64,000 bases of DNA from JACKJK01 sp046159835 (GCF_046159835.1 NZ_JBJXCY010000001.1:1054001-1118000), one strand, 5' to 3'. Positions 17,470 to 27,641 are shown, numbered from the stretch's first letter. A program made the numbers and translations. Notes: a model not told the origin generated them from the letters alone.

Positions 17470-17535
17470 CGGCGTTCGGGCATCCGCCCGGACGCCGACC
17501 AGCCTGCCAATGCAAGGCGCGCGAGCCAGCGCGCC
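17470..17535 (+). promoter_or_regulatory. Paired hairpins between dctP and dctQ
   Basis: The first hairpin (17470-17497) has a 12-bp stem, CGGCGT-T-CGGGC pairing with GCCCG-G-ACGCCG, and a 4-base loop. The second (17516-17535) pairs GGCGCGC with GCGCGCC across six bases. Neither is followed by a T-run. Hairpins at this position usually protect the binding-protein message or partly stop transcription so that DctP exceeds the permease. Confidence 0.6.
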
Positions 17536-17574
17536 AAATCGGGCAGGGTGCGCCTTTTCACGGGATTTCCTTGA

Positions 17575-18117
17575 ATGATTGCCAAGACGCGCAACACGCT
17601 CGAGTGGTTGCTGGAGTGGTTCTTGATCGTCCTGATGGTGACCCTGACGATTGTCGTGGTCGTCTCGGTGATCTGGCGTCTCGCCGGCCAGTCCTTCTCC
17701 TGGTACGACGAGGTGGCCTCCATCCAGCTGTCGTGGATAACGTATTACGGCGCGGCGCTGGCGGCGCTGAAGCGCAAGCACATCGGCTTTGACTCGGTGC
17801 TGCTGTCGCTCCCGCCAAACCTGCGCGCGGCCGGCATCATCTTCGCGGAAGGCACCGTCATCGCGTTCTTCGCCATCATGGCCTGGGCCGGCATGCAGGT
17901 GCTGCAGGTCCTGGCCGGCGACACGCTCATCTCGCTCACCTGGATGCCCATCCAGGTCACACAGTCGGTCATTCCGATCGGCGCCGTCCTCTTCATCATC
18001 TGCGAACTGCTCAGCCTCCCGGAATACTGGAAGCTGACCATGTCCGGCATCTCCATGGAGCATGCCGAGATCGAGGAAGAGGTCGAATCCGAAATGCAGA
18101 AAGCAGGGAACGCGTAA
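17575..18117 (+). CDS. TRAP transporter small permease (DctQ type)
   Basis: 180 residues with four predicted membrane segments, near residues 12-34, 48-66, 88-110 and 130-150. The QSFSWYDEVASIQLSWITYYGAA-type segment is characteristic of DctQ, the small integral subunit that pairs with DctM. The C-terminus is a short acidic tail. It lies after the intercistronic hairpins and four bases before the DctM start, consistent with coupled expression. Confidence 0.9.
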   Translation: MIAKTRNTLEWLLEWFLIVLMVTLTIVVVVSVIWRLAGQSFSWYDEVASIQLSWITYYGAALAALKRKHIGFDSVLLSLPPNLRAAGIIFAEGTVIAFFAIMAWAGMQVLQVLAGDTLISLTWMPIQVTQSVIPIGAVLFIICELLSLPEYWKLTMSGISMEHAEIEEEVESEMQKAGNA

Positions 18118-18121
18118 CGTC

Positions 18122-19402
18122 ATGTTGATGCTTGGGCTTTTCGCGGTTCTCGTCTTTCTCATCTGCCTCAATGTGCCGATCGCGGTCGCGCTCGCGGTTG
18201 CCGGCATTGTTGGCCTGCTGGTCACCGAAGGCACCAACAGCCTCGTCACGGTCGCGCTCGACATGTACGACGGCTCCACCAAGTTCTCGCTGATCGCGAT
18301 CCCGATGTTCGTGCTGGCAGGCGCCATCATGAATGCCGGCGGCATCACCGACAGGCTGATCAACTTCGTCAGCGCGATTATCGGCTTCGTGCGCGGCGGC
18401 CTCGCCATGGTGAACATCGGCGTGTCGCTGTTCTTTGCCGAGATTTCCGGCTCCGCCGTCGCCGACGTGGCCGCACTCGGGTCCATCCTCATCCCGCAGA
18501 TGAAGAAGCGCGGTTATTCCGGCCCGCTGTCGGCGGCCGTCACGTCGTCCTCGGCCTCGCTCGCCATCATCATCCCGCCCTCGATCCCGATGATCCTCTA
18601 CGCGACCTCGGCCAACACCTCCGTCGAGCAACTGTTCGTTGCCGGCGTCGTGCCGGGCCTGCTGGGCGCGGCTGGCCTGATGGGCGTCGCCTACTGGTTC
18701 GCCCGCAAGTACGACCTGCCGGTCGAGGAAGCCTTCAAGATCAAGCGGCTGAAGGAAACGTTCATCGAGGCGCTGCCGGCCTTCACGCTCCCGGTCATCA
18801 TTCTCGGCGGCATTTTCGGCGGTTTCGTTACGGCGACGGAAGCAGCCGGCCTTGCCGTGCTGGCGGCGCTCGCGGTCGGCCTGTGGTACCGCCAGATCGA
18901 CATCCGTCACCTCAAGCGCGCTATGCTGGATGGCGGCATGCAGACCGCTGTCGTCATGGTGCTGGTCGCAGCCTCCGTCCTGATGGGCGGCTTCCTGACC
19001 CGCGCGCAGGTGCCTCAGGAAATCGCCCAGAGCATCCTCGATTTCACCGACAGCAAGTGGGTGATCCTGCTCATCCTCAACGTGTTCTTCCTGATCATCG
19101 GGTTCTTCCTGCATTCGGCGGCCGCGATCATCCTCGTGGTGCCGATCGTCATCCCGCTGATCAACGCGGCCGGCATCGACCCCGTGCATTTCGGACTGGT
19201 GGTGACGCTGAACCTCGCCATCGGACAGCAGACGCCGCCGGTTGCCAGCGTGCTGATCACGGCCTGTGCCGTGGCGCGCGCAAACATCTGGGACGTGACC
19301 AAGGTCAACGTCTACTTCGTGGCCGTTCTGCTCGCGGTTCTGCTGCTGTGCACCTACGTGCCGCAGGTCCCGCTGTTCCTCGTCGATTACTTCTACAGGT
19401 AG
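18122..19402 (+). CDS. TRAP transporter large permease (DctM type)
   Basis: 426 residues, almost wholly hydrophobic, with about a dozen membrane segments, the usual size for DctM. Family features are the opening MLMLGLFAVLVFLI, the IPMFVLAGAIMNAGGIT helix, the ISGSAVADVAALGSILIPQM block and IIIPPSIPMILYA. It is the sodium-coupled channel subunit of the TRAP system. The ATG at 18122 follows the dctQ stop closely; the frame is open upstream inside dctQ but without family resemblance. Confidence 0.93.
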   Translation: MLMLGLFAVLVFLICLNVPIAVALAVAGIVGLLVTEGTNSLVTVALDMYDGSTKFSLIAIPMFVLAGAIMNAGGITDRLINFVSAIIGFVRGGLAMVNIGVSLFFAEISGSAVADVAALGSILIPQMKKRGYSGPLSAAVTSSSASLAIIIPPSIPMILYATSANTSVEQLFVAGVVPGLLGAAGLMGVAYWFARKYDLPVEEAFKIKRLKETFIEALPAFTLPVIILGGIFGGFVTATEAAGLAVLAALAVGLWYRQIDIRHLKRAMLDGGMQTAVVMVLVAASVLMGGFLTRAQVPQEIAQSILDFTDSKWVILLILNVFFLIIGFFLHSAAAIILVVPIVIPLINAAGIDPVHFGLVVTLNLAIGQQTPPVASVLITACAVARANIWDVTKVNVYFVAVLLAVLLLCTYVPQVPLFLVDYFYR

Positions 19403-19439
19403 GCCAGAGTGACCTGCCCGAACCAAGGGAGACAGGACG

Positions 19440-20507
19440 ATGAAAGACAAGCTCAACATACTTCTGATGGGGGCGTCTTACGGCTCTCTCCTCGGTGCCA
19501 AGCTCCTCATGGCAGGGCACAAGGTCACATTCGTCTGTCTGCCGGCTGAAGCCGATCTCATCAATTCTGACGGCATCCGCGTGAACCTGCCCGTGCGCGG
19601 GCGCGAAAAGCCTGTCGCCATCCATTCCAAGAAGTTGCCGGGGGCGTGCGATGCGGCGGCCCCCGGTGACGTCGACCCCGCCGGGTACGATCTTGTGGGC
19701 CTTGCCATGCAGGAGCCGCAATATGGCAGCCCCGGCGTCGTCGACCTGCTCGACAAGGTCGCCAAGGCGCGCGTGCCCTGCATGTCGATCATGAACATGC
19801 CGCCGCTGCCGTACCTGAAGCGCATTCCCGGTCTCGATACCTCCCAGCTCGGCGATTGTTTCACCGCGCCGGAGGCCTGGCAGAACTTCGAACCCGGTCT
19901 CGTCACGCTGTGCAGCCCGGACCCGCAGGCTTTCCGCCCGCCGGACCAGCCCGCCAACGTGCTGCAGGTCGGCTTGCCGACGAACTTCAAGGTCGCCCGC
20001 TTCAAGGACGATGCGCACACGGCGATCCTCCAGAAGCTTCAGGACGATATCCTCGCCGCGCGCTACGAGGTGGACGGTCAGATGACCGAGCTTCCGGTCA
20101 AGCTCAAGCTCCACGACTCGCTCTACGTGCCGTTCGCCAAGTGGTCGATGCTGCTCACCGGCAACTACCGCTGCGTGCGCCCGGAGGGGGCCGTCTCGAT
20201 CTTCGACGCGGTGCACGGCGACCTCGACAAGTCCCGCAAGATCTACCTGTGGGTCGATGAACTGGTGCAGAAGCTTGGCGCTTCGCCGGCCGACAAGGTA
20301 CCGTTCGAGAAATATGCCAACGCGGCATTGAGCCTGCTCAACCCGTCGTCGGCTGCGCGCGCGCTCAACAATGGCGCGAAGAACATCGAGCGGGTCGACC
20401 GTCTGGTGCAGAAGATTGCAGCGCAGAACGGCATGTCCCTCGACGCCGTGGACGAGGTCGTCGCCACCGTCGACAAGCGGTTGGAAGAAAACCGCGCCAA
20501 GGGCTAG
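19440..20507 (+). CDS. Ketopantoate-reductase-like (ApbA/PanE family) oxidoreductase
   Basis: 355 residues. The N-terminal Rossmann fold begins ILLMGASYGSLLGAKLLMAG: compared with the usual GAGAxGSxxG loop it has one residue fewer, so it is a divergent subfamily. A C-terminal helical domain with KWSMLLTGNYRCV follows. Family members reduce 2-oxoacids with NADPH. Standing in an operon with a hydroxyacid dehydrogenase, a TRAP transporter and GlcG/HbpS, it more likely acts on the catabolised acid than in pantothenate synthesis. GGGAGACAGGA precedes the ATG. Confidence 0.75.
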   Translation: MKDKLNILLMGASYGSLLGAKLLMAGHKVTFVCLPAEADLINSDGIRVNLPVRGREKPVAIHSKKLPGACDAAAPGDVDPAGYDLVGLAMQEPQYGSPGVVDLLDKVAKARVPCMSIMNMPPLPYLKRIPGLDTSQLGDCFTAPEAWQNFEPGLVTLCSPDPQAFRPPDQPANVLQVGLPTNFKVARFKDDAHTAILQKLQDDILAARYEVDGQMTELPVKLKLHDSLYVPFAKWSMLLTGNYRCVRPEGAVSIFDAVHGDLDKSRKIYLWVDELVQKLGASPADKVPFEKYANAALSLLNPSSAARALNNGAKNIERVDRLVQKIAAQNGMSLDAVDEVVATVDKRLEENRAKG

Positions 20508-20539
20508 GCCCCGCGGAACAAGAGAGAGGCAAATCGGAC

Positions 20540-20965
20540 ATGGCCCTGACACTCGACAAGGCCCGCGAGATCATCGACGCAGCCCTCAAGGGCGCCCGCG
20601 AACGCAACCTCAAGCCGGTGACCGTCGCGGTGCTGGATGCGGGCGGTTCGCTCAAGGCCATGGCGCGGGAGGATGAAACATCACCCATGCGCCCGGACAT
20701 CGCCTTCGGCAAGGCGAACGGCGCAATCGCATTGGGTCTTGGCTCGCGCGCCCTTTTCAACCGGGCGCAGGAGCAACCCTATTTCATTCAGGCGATGAAC
20801 GCGCTGGCCGACGGGAAGCTCGTGCCGGTGCCCGGCGGCGTGCTGATCCGCGAGAACGGCGCGATCATCGGCGCCGTCGGCATCACCGGCGACACCTCCG
20901 ACAATGACGAGGCCTGCGCCATTGCCGCCATCGAGGCGGCTGGCTTCAACGCCGACGGCGGTTGA
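20540..20965 (+). CDS. GlcG/HbpS family protein
   Basis: 141 residues, the single-domain length of the GlcG/HbpS (DUF336) family. Family features are VTVAVLDAGGSLKAMARED near residue 33, a central AIALGLGSRAL region, and VPGGVLIRENGAIIGAVGIT toward the end. Homologues accompany glycolate oxidase operons, and HbpS binds haem; the exact role here is unknown. It ends the plus-strand hydroxy-acid operon and converges on the MaoC-like gene with a gap of 24 bases. Confidence 0.87.
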   Translation: MALTLDKAREIIDAALKGARERNLKPVTVAVLDAGGSLKAMAREDETSPMRPDIAFGKANGAIALGLGSRALFNRAQEQPYFIQAMNALADGKLVPVPGGVLIRENGAIIGAVGITGDTSDNDEACAIAAIEAAGFNADGG

Positions 20966-20989
20966 TCGGCCTCGCGTCCTTCAATGCTC

Positions 20990-21451
20990 TCAAGGGTAGC
21001 GGCGCGTCAGCCACTCGATGACGCAGGCCGGCTTGTCGCGATTTTCGATCTCGACGATCACCGCCCATTCCAGGTGCACGCCGGGTTCGAGATCGCTCGC
21101 CGACACAAGCGTAAAGCGTCCGCGAACCCGCTCGCCCGCGCGCACCGGGTGCGTGAAGCGAACCTTGTTCAGCCCGTAATTCACGCCCATGCCCTCGGGC
21201 GGCAGTTCCACAACCGACTCGAACAGCAGCGCCAGCAGCGACACGGTCAGGAAGCCGTGGGCGATGGTGCTGCCGAAGGGAGATTCGGCCTTCGCGCGCT
21301 CCACATCGACGTGAATCCATTGCGGGTCACCGGTCGCATCGGCGAAGTGGTCGATCCGATCCTGGTCGATGGTGACCCAGTCGCTGACCGCCACCTCCTG
21401 CCCCACGAGCGCGTGAAAGTCCTCGATTCTGGCGATGGTCGCGGTCTTCAA
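20990..21451 (-). CDS. MaoC-family hydratase (TTG start)
   Basis: 153 residues. The hot-dog fold signature DRIDHFADATGDPQWIH, with the catalytic Asp/His pair, lies near residues 30-46, and FGSTIAHGFLTVSLL follows, as in R-specific enoyl-CoA hydratases. The start is a TTG at 21451: GGGAGA lies 6 bases upstream and KTATIARIEDF is the expected family N-terminus. A frame continuing far upstream on this strand crosses the Ppx/GppA gene and is not real. It faces away from the next gene, with about 190 bases between them. Confidence 0.85.
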   Translation of the reverse strand: MKTATIARIEDFHALVGQEVAVSDWVTIDQDRIDHFADATGDPQWIHVDVERAKAESPFGSTIAHGFLTVSLLALLFESVVELPPEGMGVNYGLNKVRFTHPVRAGERVRGRFTLVSASDLEPGVHLEWAVIVEIENRDKPACVIEWLTRRYP

Positions 21452-21640
21452 GGAGTGTCTCCCGTCTGCGCAATCGCGCAGCCTTCGCTGCTGAAAATGC
21501 GGGCTTGCAGCAATCTGTTGAATTGTTAGGCTTGTTTCAACAGCAATATCGGGCGCTCGCGCCTTCGGACCGGCAACGCGCGTATCATCCGCTTGACGTT
21601 GCCTCTGCCGCGAAGCGGCGCCCGCGGCAGGACTTGGGTC

Positions 21641-23113
21641 GTGGACGGACCAGACGCAAAGGCACCGGGGGAGCCTGGTGCGTCGGCTCAGGGCCGACGA
21701 AAGCGCCGCGGCAAGCGCGGCGGACGCGCGTGGCGTCGCCGCAGGCGTCAGGATACATCCAAAGTCGCCTCCCAGGATCAATCCGGCAACCAGTCCCAAA
21801 GCCAGCCCAATGGGCAGGCCCCTGCGCAGCACAAGGCTGACGCACAGGGGGGCGGGCACGTGCGCGACGAAAAGCGCGCTGCCAACGGCCATACCCCTGC
21901 ATCCGAGGTCCGCAATTCCGACGGACAGGCTGCCGAAGCGCGCAAGAACGATGGCGGCAAGCCGAACGGTCGGCGCGGCGGCAATCGGGGCCAGCGTGGC
22001 GAGGCACAGCGCAAGCCGGAGCAGGGCGGCAACCGTCATCGCCCCGGCGGCGGGCGCAGTCGCGCGTCCGGTCAGGCGAAATTCAACGGCGACACGGTCT
22101 ATGCCGCGCTCGATCTGGGCACCAACAATTGCCGCCTTCTGGTGGCGCGCCCGACGCGTGAATCCTTCCGCGTGGTCGATGCCTTCTCCCGCGTCGTGCG
22201 GCTGGGGCAGGGGCTGGCGCTGACCAACCAGCTCGCGCCCGAAGCCATGGACCGTGCGGTCGATGCGCTGGGGGCCTGCCGCGACAAGCTGGTGATGAAC
22301 GGCGTCAACCGGCATCGGCTCATCGCGACTGAAGCCTGCCGCCGCGCCGAGAACGGGCAGGAATTTCTCGACCGCGTCCAGAAGGAGACCGGCCTGACGC
22401 TGGAAGTCGTCTCCCGCGAGACCGAGGCGCACCTTGCCGTGGCGGGCTGCGCGTCGCTGATCGACCCGGTCGCCAGCGGCGTTGTCGTCTTCGATATCGG
22501 CGGCGGCTCGACCGAACTGGTGGTCCTGGACTTCGAACGCCTGAAGAAGAACGCCCAGCGCAGCGGCGAGAGCCTGCGCGAGGCCGCCGTCGGCTGGACG
22601 TCGCTCCCCGTCGGCGTTGTCGGCGTGGCGGACAAGCACGGCGGTGTCGACGTGCCGCCGGACCTGTTCGACAAGATGGTCGCGGAAGTGGCCGAAATGC
22701 TCGACGATTTCCCGGCCCTGAGCGCGCTCGACAAGCACCAGCGCGGGCGCGTCCACCTGCTCGGCACGTCCGGCACGGTGACGACCATCGCCGGCGTCCA
22801 CCTCGGCCTGAAGCGCTATGACCGCCGCCGCGTCGATGGCACCTGGATGGGCCCGCAGTCGGTGCAGAGCGTCAACAACCGCCTGATGTCCATGAGCTAC
22901 GACGAGCGCGCGGCCAATGCATGCATCGGTCGCGACCGTGCCGACCTCGTGCTGGCAGGCTGTGCGATCTTCGAGGCGATCCGCCTGCGCTGGCCGTGGG
23001 CGCGCGTGCGCGTCGCCGACCGGGGCTTGCGCGAAGGCATCCTGACCTCTCTCATGGCCGAAGACGGCGCGTGGCAGGCACGCCAGGTCGCAAATTCGCG
23101 GAGCGAGCAGTGA
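21641..23113 (+). CDS. Ppx/GppA phosphatase family protein with basic disordered N-terminus
   Basis: About 490 residues from a GTG at 21641; a TTG at 21593 is also possible and the start is uncertain. The first ~145 residues are Arg/Gly/Gln/Lys-rich, low-complexity and probably disordered. Then comes a complete Ppx/GppA core: LDLGTNNCRLLVARP, DIGGGSTELVVLD and LLGTSGTVTTIAGVH, the actin-like phosphate-binding loops. Members hydrolyse polyphosphate or (p)ppGpp pentaphosphate. The stop overlaps the rlmE start (GTGA), so the two are coupled. Confidence 0.85.
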   Translation: MDGPDAKAPGEPGASAQGRRKRRGKRGGRAWRRRRRQDTSKVASQDQSGNQSQSQPNGQAPAQHKADAQGGGHVRDEKRAANGHTPASEVRNSDGQAAEARKNDGGKPNGRRGGNRGQRGEAQRKPEQGGNRHRPGGGRSRASGQAKFNGDTVYAALDLGTNNCRLLVARPTRESFRVVDAFSRVVRLGQGLALTNQLAPEAMDRAVDALGACRDKLVMNGVNRHRLIATEACRRAENGQEFLDRVQKETGLTLEVVSRETEAHLAVAGCASLIDPVASGVVVFDIGGGSTELVVLDFERLKKNAQRSGESLREAAVGWTSLPVGVVGVADKHGGVDVPPDLFDKMVAEVAEMLDDFPALSALDKHQRGRVHLLGTSGTVTTIAGVHLGLKRYDRRRVDGTWMGPQSVQSVNNRLMSMSYDERAANACIGRDRADLVLAGCAIFEAIRLRWPWARVRVADRGLREGILTSLMAEDGAWQARQVANSRSEQ

Positions 23114-23799
23114 GCAAGACACCGGGCAGCGGCAGTCGCGGGTTGAAGACGCGGGTGAAAACCGCCCGCAAGCGCTCGAACTCGTCCACCCGCTGGCTCC
23201 AGCGCCAGCTGAACGACCCTTACGTGGAAAAGGCCCGCGCCGCGGGCTATCGCTCGCGCGCCGCCTTCAAGCTGACCGAGATCGACGAGAAGACACCGCT
23301 GCTGACACCGGGCCTGCGCGTGCTGGACCTTGGCGCGGCGCCGGGAGGCTGGACGCAGGTTGCCGCCCAGAAGCTCGGCGAGACTGGCAAGATCGTCAGC
23401 GTCGACATCCTGGAGATGGATGCCATTCCCGGTGCGGAAATCCTGCAGCTCGACTTTCTCGACAACGATGCGCCGGACAAGATCCGCGATGCGCTCGGCG
23501 GCCCCGCAGACCTCGTCATTTCCGACATGGCCGCGCCGACCACAGGCCATCGCCAGACCGACCACCTGCGCACCATGGCGCTGTTTGAGGCGGCCTATGA
23601 TTTCGCGCTGGAAGTGCTGTCGCCCGGCGGGGCGTTTCTCTCCAAGGTCTTTCGCGGCGGCACCGAGCAGACGCTGCTGGCCGACATGAAGCGAAATTTC
23701 GAGACGGTGAAACACGTCAAGCCGCCCGCCAGCCGCCCCGAATCGGTCGAGCTCTACGTGCTCGCGCAGGGCTTTCGCGGCTCCGCGCAGGACGATTGA
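23110..23799 (+). CDS. rlmE: 23S rRNA U2552 2'-O-ribose methyltransferase RlmE
   Basis: 229 residues from a GTG that overlaps the Ppx/GppA stop. It has the FtsJ/RlmE pattern: SRAAFKLTEID with the catalytic lysine, VLDLGAAPGGWTQVA for SAM binding, LQLDFLDNDAP, SDMAAPTTGHRQTDH with the catalytic aspartate, and LSKVFRGG with the second lysine. It methylates U2552 of 23S rRNA during late assembly of the large subunit. The ~40-residue basic N-terminal extension is usual in alphaproteobacteria. Confidence 0.93.
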   Translation: MSKTPGSGSRGLKTRVKTARKRSNSSTRWLQRQLNDPYVEKARAAGYRSRAAFKLTEIDEKTPLLTPGLRVLDLGAAPGGWTQVAAQKLGETGKIVSVDILEMDAIPGAEILQLDFLDNDAPDKIRDALGGPADLVISDMAAPTTGHRQTDHLRTMALFEAAYDFALEVLSPGGAFLSKVFRGGTEQTLLADMKRNFETVKHVKPPASRPESVELYVLAQGFRGSAQDD

Positions 23800-23898
23800 T
23801 CCCCGTGACGGCCCTTGAATCGGTGAAAACCGCCTTCCGCACCGCTGCATTGCGCACACGATGGCTTTCGCCTGTCGCAAACGGGTGATAAGAAGCGC

Positions 23899-23998
23899 GG
23901 CCACGACGGATGAGCGTAGTCTTCCGCCGCTTTCTGTAGTCCGAAAGGTCGTGGCCTCCGGCCGCACACCGCCCCCGGAACCCGCAAACGGGTACCGG
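23899..23998 (+). promoter_or_regulatory. Structured leader upstream of guaB
   Basis: Two perfect or near-perfect stems lie in the 246-base gap before guaB. A 9-bp long-range pair, GGCCACGAC (23899-23907) with GTCGTGGCC (23948-23956), closes a 40-base loop. A second hairpin (23975-23998) pairs CCGG-A-ACCCG with CGGGT-A-CCGG across CAAA. The second ends about 48 bases before the ATG and could influence guaB expression. It does not match a purine riboswitch that I know. Confidence 0.5.
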
Positions 23999-24045
23999 CG
24001 GACCCAGAGTGGTATCGAAGTGCGCACCTGCATGCGGAGCCGGCA

Positions 24046-25548
<1,503 letters not shown>

Positions 25549-25555
25549 GGCCGCC

Positions 25556-26872
25556 ATGCGCGACGGTGGACGGATAGCGGCTGCGGCCGAGGTGCTGGAC
25601 GACATTGCCACCCGCCACCGCCCCGCGACCGAGGCGTTGAAGGACTGGGGCACATCGCACCGCTTCGCAGGGTCCGGCGACCGTGCGGCCATCGGCAACC
25701 TCGTGTTCGATGCGCTGCGCCGCAAGCAGTCGCTTGCGTGGATCATGGAAGCCGAGACCGGCCACGCGCTGGCGCTCGGGGCCTATGGCTGCATGTGGGA
25801 TGTCGGGCTGGACCGGCTCGAAGTCACGCTTGCATCCGACCGCCACAGCGACGGCCCGCTGAAGGACGCAGAGAAGACTGCCATCCGGCGCGGGCTGGAA
25901 AACGAAGCACTGCTCGATGCGCCCGCTCATGTGCGCGGCGACTATCCCGAATGGCTGGAGGCGAGCTTTGAGGCTGCGTTCGGCGATGCGCGGATTGCCG
26001 AGGGCGTCGCGTTGTCAGAGCGTGCGCCGGTCGACCTGCGCGTCAACACGCTGAAGACGGACCGCGCCAAGGCGGCCAAGATGCTCTCGCGCTTTGCGCC
26101 GGAGCAGACGAAATGGTCGCCTGTCGCACTGCGTATCTCCGCAGGCGAGGGGCCGGTGCGCTCTCCCAATATCCAGACCGATGCCGCCTACCAGCGCGGC
26201 CGGGTCGAGGTGCAGGACGAGGCATCGCAGATCGCCGCGATCCTCGCGCTCGATCCCGCCCACCGCCAGATCGGCGACCTGTGCGCAGGTGGTGGCGGCA
26301 AGACGCTGGCGCTCGCCGCGCTGAGCGCCAACAAGGGCCAGATCTACGCCTACGATGCCGACGCCAACCGGCTCGCGCCGATCCACGCGCGGCTCCAGCG
26401 CGCGGGGGTTCGCAACACGCAGGTGCTGCAAAGCAATGCCAAGGCGCTGGCAGGACTCGAAGGCAGGCTCGATCTCGCCTTCGTGGATGCGCCCTGCACT
26501 GGAACCGGCGTCTGGCGCAGGCGCCCGGACGCCAAGTGGCGCTTGAGCGAAAAGTCGCTGGCCGACCGGCTGGAGGAACAGGTCGCGGTACTCGATATGG
26601 CGGCGTCGACTGTGCGGCCCGGCGGCACGCTGGTCTACGCAACGTGTTCGATCCTGCCGCAGGAAAACCAGCAGCAGGTCACAGCCTTCGTGCAGCGCAA
26701 CCCGGATTTTTCAGTCTGCGATCCCGCCGAGATCATCACGGCGCGGCTCGGGCAGGAGGCGGGGTCGGCACTCATTGAGGCAGCGCGCGTTGCGCCCGAA
26801 GGCCTCACGCTGACGCCTGCGACCAACGCGACGGACGGCTTCTTCGTCGCCGTCCTCAAGCGTGCATCCTGA
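25556..26872 (+). CDS. RsmB/NOP-family RNA cytosine-5 methyltransferase
   Basis: 438 residues. The N-terminal ~150 residues are a helical NusB-like region; the C-terminal part is a SAM-dependent m5C methyltransferase with DLCAGGGGKTLALAA for SAM, DAPCTGTGVWRR carrying one cysteine of the catalytic pair and YATCSILPQENQQQV carrying the other. It modifies rRNA or tRNA; whether it is RsmB proper (C967 of 16S) cannot be settled, because alphaproteobacteria often encode more than one such paralogue. Seven bases separate it from guaB, so it is probably co-transcribed. Confidence 0.88.
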   Translation: MRDGGRIAAAAEVLDDIATRHRPATEALKDWGTSHRFAGSGDRAAIGNLVFDALRRKQSLAWIMEAETGHALALGAYGCMWDVGLDRLEVTLASDRHSDGPLKDAEKTAIRRGLENEALLDAPAHVRGDYPEWLEASFEAAFGDARIAEGVALSERAPVDLRVNTLKTDRAKAAKMLSRFAPEQTKWSPVALRISAGEGPVRSPNIQTDAAYQRGRVEVQDEASQIAAILALDPAHRQIGDLCAGGGGKTLALAALSANKGQIYAYDADANRLAPIHARLQRAGVRNTQVLQSNAKALAGLEGRLDLAFVDAPCTGTGVWRRRPDAKWRLSEKSLADRLEEQVAVLDMAASTVRPGGTLVYATCSILPQENQQQVTAFVQRNPDFSVCDPAEIITARLGQEAGSALIEAARVAPEGLTLTPATNATDGFFVAVLKRAS

Positions 26873-26901
26873 CGCTAGAATATTTCGTGGGAGATCTCTG
26901 A

Positions 26902-27522
26902 ATGCTGAAAGTCTATTTCGGACCGCAGACCATCGCCGTTGCCACGCTGATCGCCCTCGAAGAGGCCGGTGCCGACTATGAGCCGGTGTGCCTCGACATG
27001 AAGAACAGGCAGCAGCAGTCCGAGGACTATCTCCAGGTTAACCCGAAAGGCCGCGTGCCGGCCCTCGTGACCGATGACGGCATCCTGACCGAGACGCCCG
27101 CGGTGCTGACCTATATCGCGCAGACCCACCCCGATGCCGGGCTGTGCCCCTTCGAAGATGCGTGGGCCTTCGCGCAGGTGCAGTCCTTCAACGCTTATCT
27201 CGCCTCCACGGTGCACGTCGCCCATGCCCACAATCGTCGTGGCCATCGCTGGACCGACAACAAGGCCGCCCAGAAGGCGATGAGCGCCTACGTGCCCAAG
27301 AGCATGGCCGAGTGCTTTAAGCTGATCGAGAACGAGTTGTTCCAGGCGCCGTGGGTGATGGGCAAGATCTTCACCATCTGTGATCCTTATCTCTTCGCGA
27401 TCTCGTCATGGCTGGAAGGTGACGGCGTTGATCCCGCGCGTTTTCCGCTGGTGATGGAACATCGCAGCCGCATGCACGAGCGCGGCTCGGTGAAACGCGT
27501 CATGGCGCTCCAGAACGGCTGA
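26902..27522 (+). CDS. Glutathione S-transferase family protein
   Basis: 206 residues. The N-terminal thioredoxin-like half contains NPKGRVPALVTDDGILTETP, with the cis-proline and the ET pair that contacts glutathione. The C-terminal half is the all-helical GST domain. The N-terminal catalytic position reads FGPQTIAVA rather than a clear Ser/Cys motif, so activity may differ from classical detoxifying GSTs. GGGAGA lies upstream of the ATG. Confidence 0.88.
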   Translation: MLKVYFGPQTIAVATLIALEEAGADYEPVCLDMKNRQQQSEDYLQVNPKGRVPALVTDDGILTETPAVLTYIAQTHPDAGLCPFEDAWAFAQVQSFNAYLASTVHVAHAHNRRGHRWTDNKAAQKAMSAYVPKSMAECFKLIENELFQAPWVMGKIFTICDPYLFAISSWLEGDGVDPARFPLVMEHRSRMHERGSVKRVMALQNG

Positions 27523-27641
27523 GCCGCCGCGCAACATTTCCCTCGCATTTGGCGAAAAGATGCGCCTTTTGGCAGGCGAACGATTGATGCGTGCTGTCAA
27601 ATGATCTTGCGCAATGGGAATTGAGGCGCATAACCAACGCC

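Noticed and set aside
16444..19459. Long minus-strand frames opposite the TRAP genes
   Set aside because: Mirror images of dctP, dctQ and dctM with biased composition and no motif.
21452..23122. Upstream extension of the MaoC frame (710 codons in all)
   Set aside because: Runs antisense through Ppx/GppA; a TTG with a good ribosome-binding site at 21451 gives the normal family N-terminus.
23899..23998. Purine riboswitch before guaB
   Set aside because: No three-way junction core of a purine aptamer is visible; described only as a structured leader.
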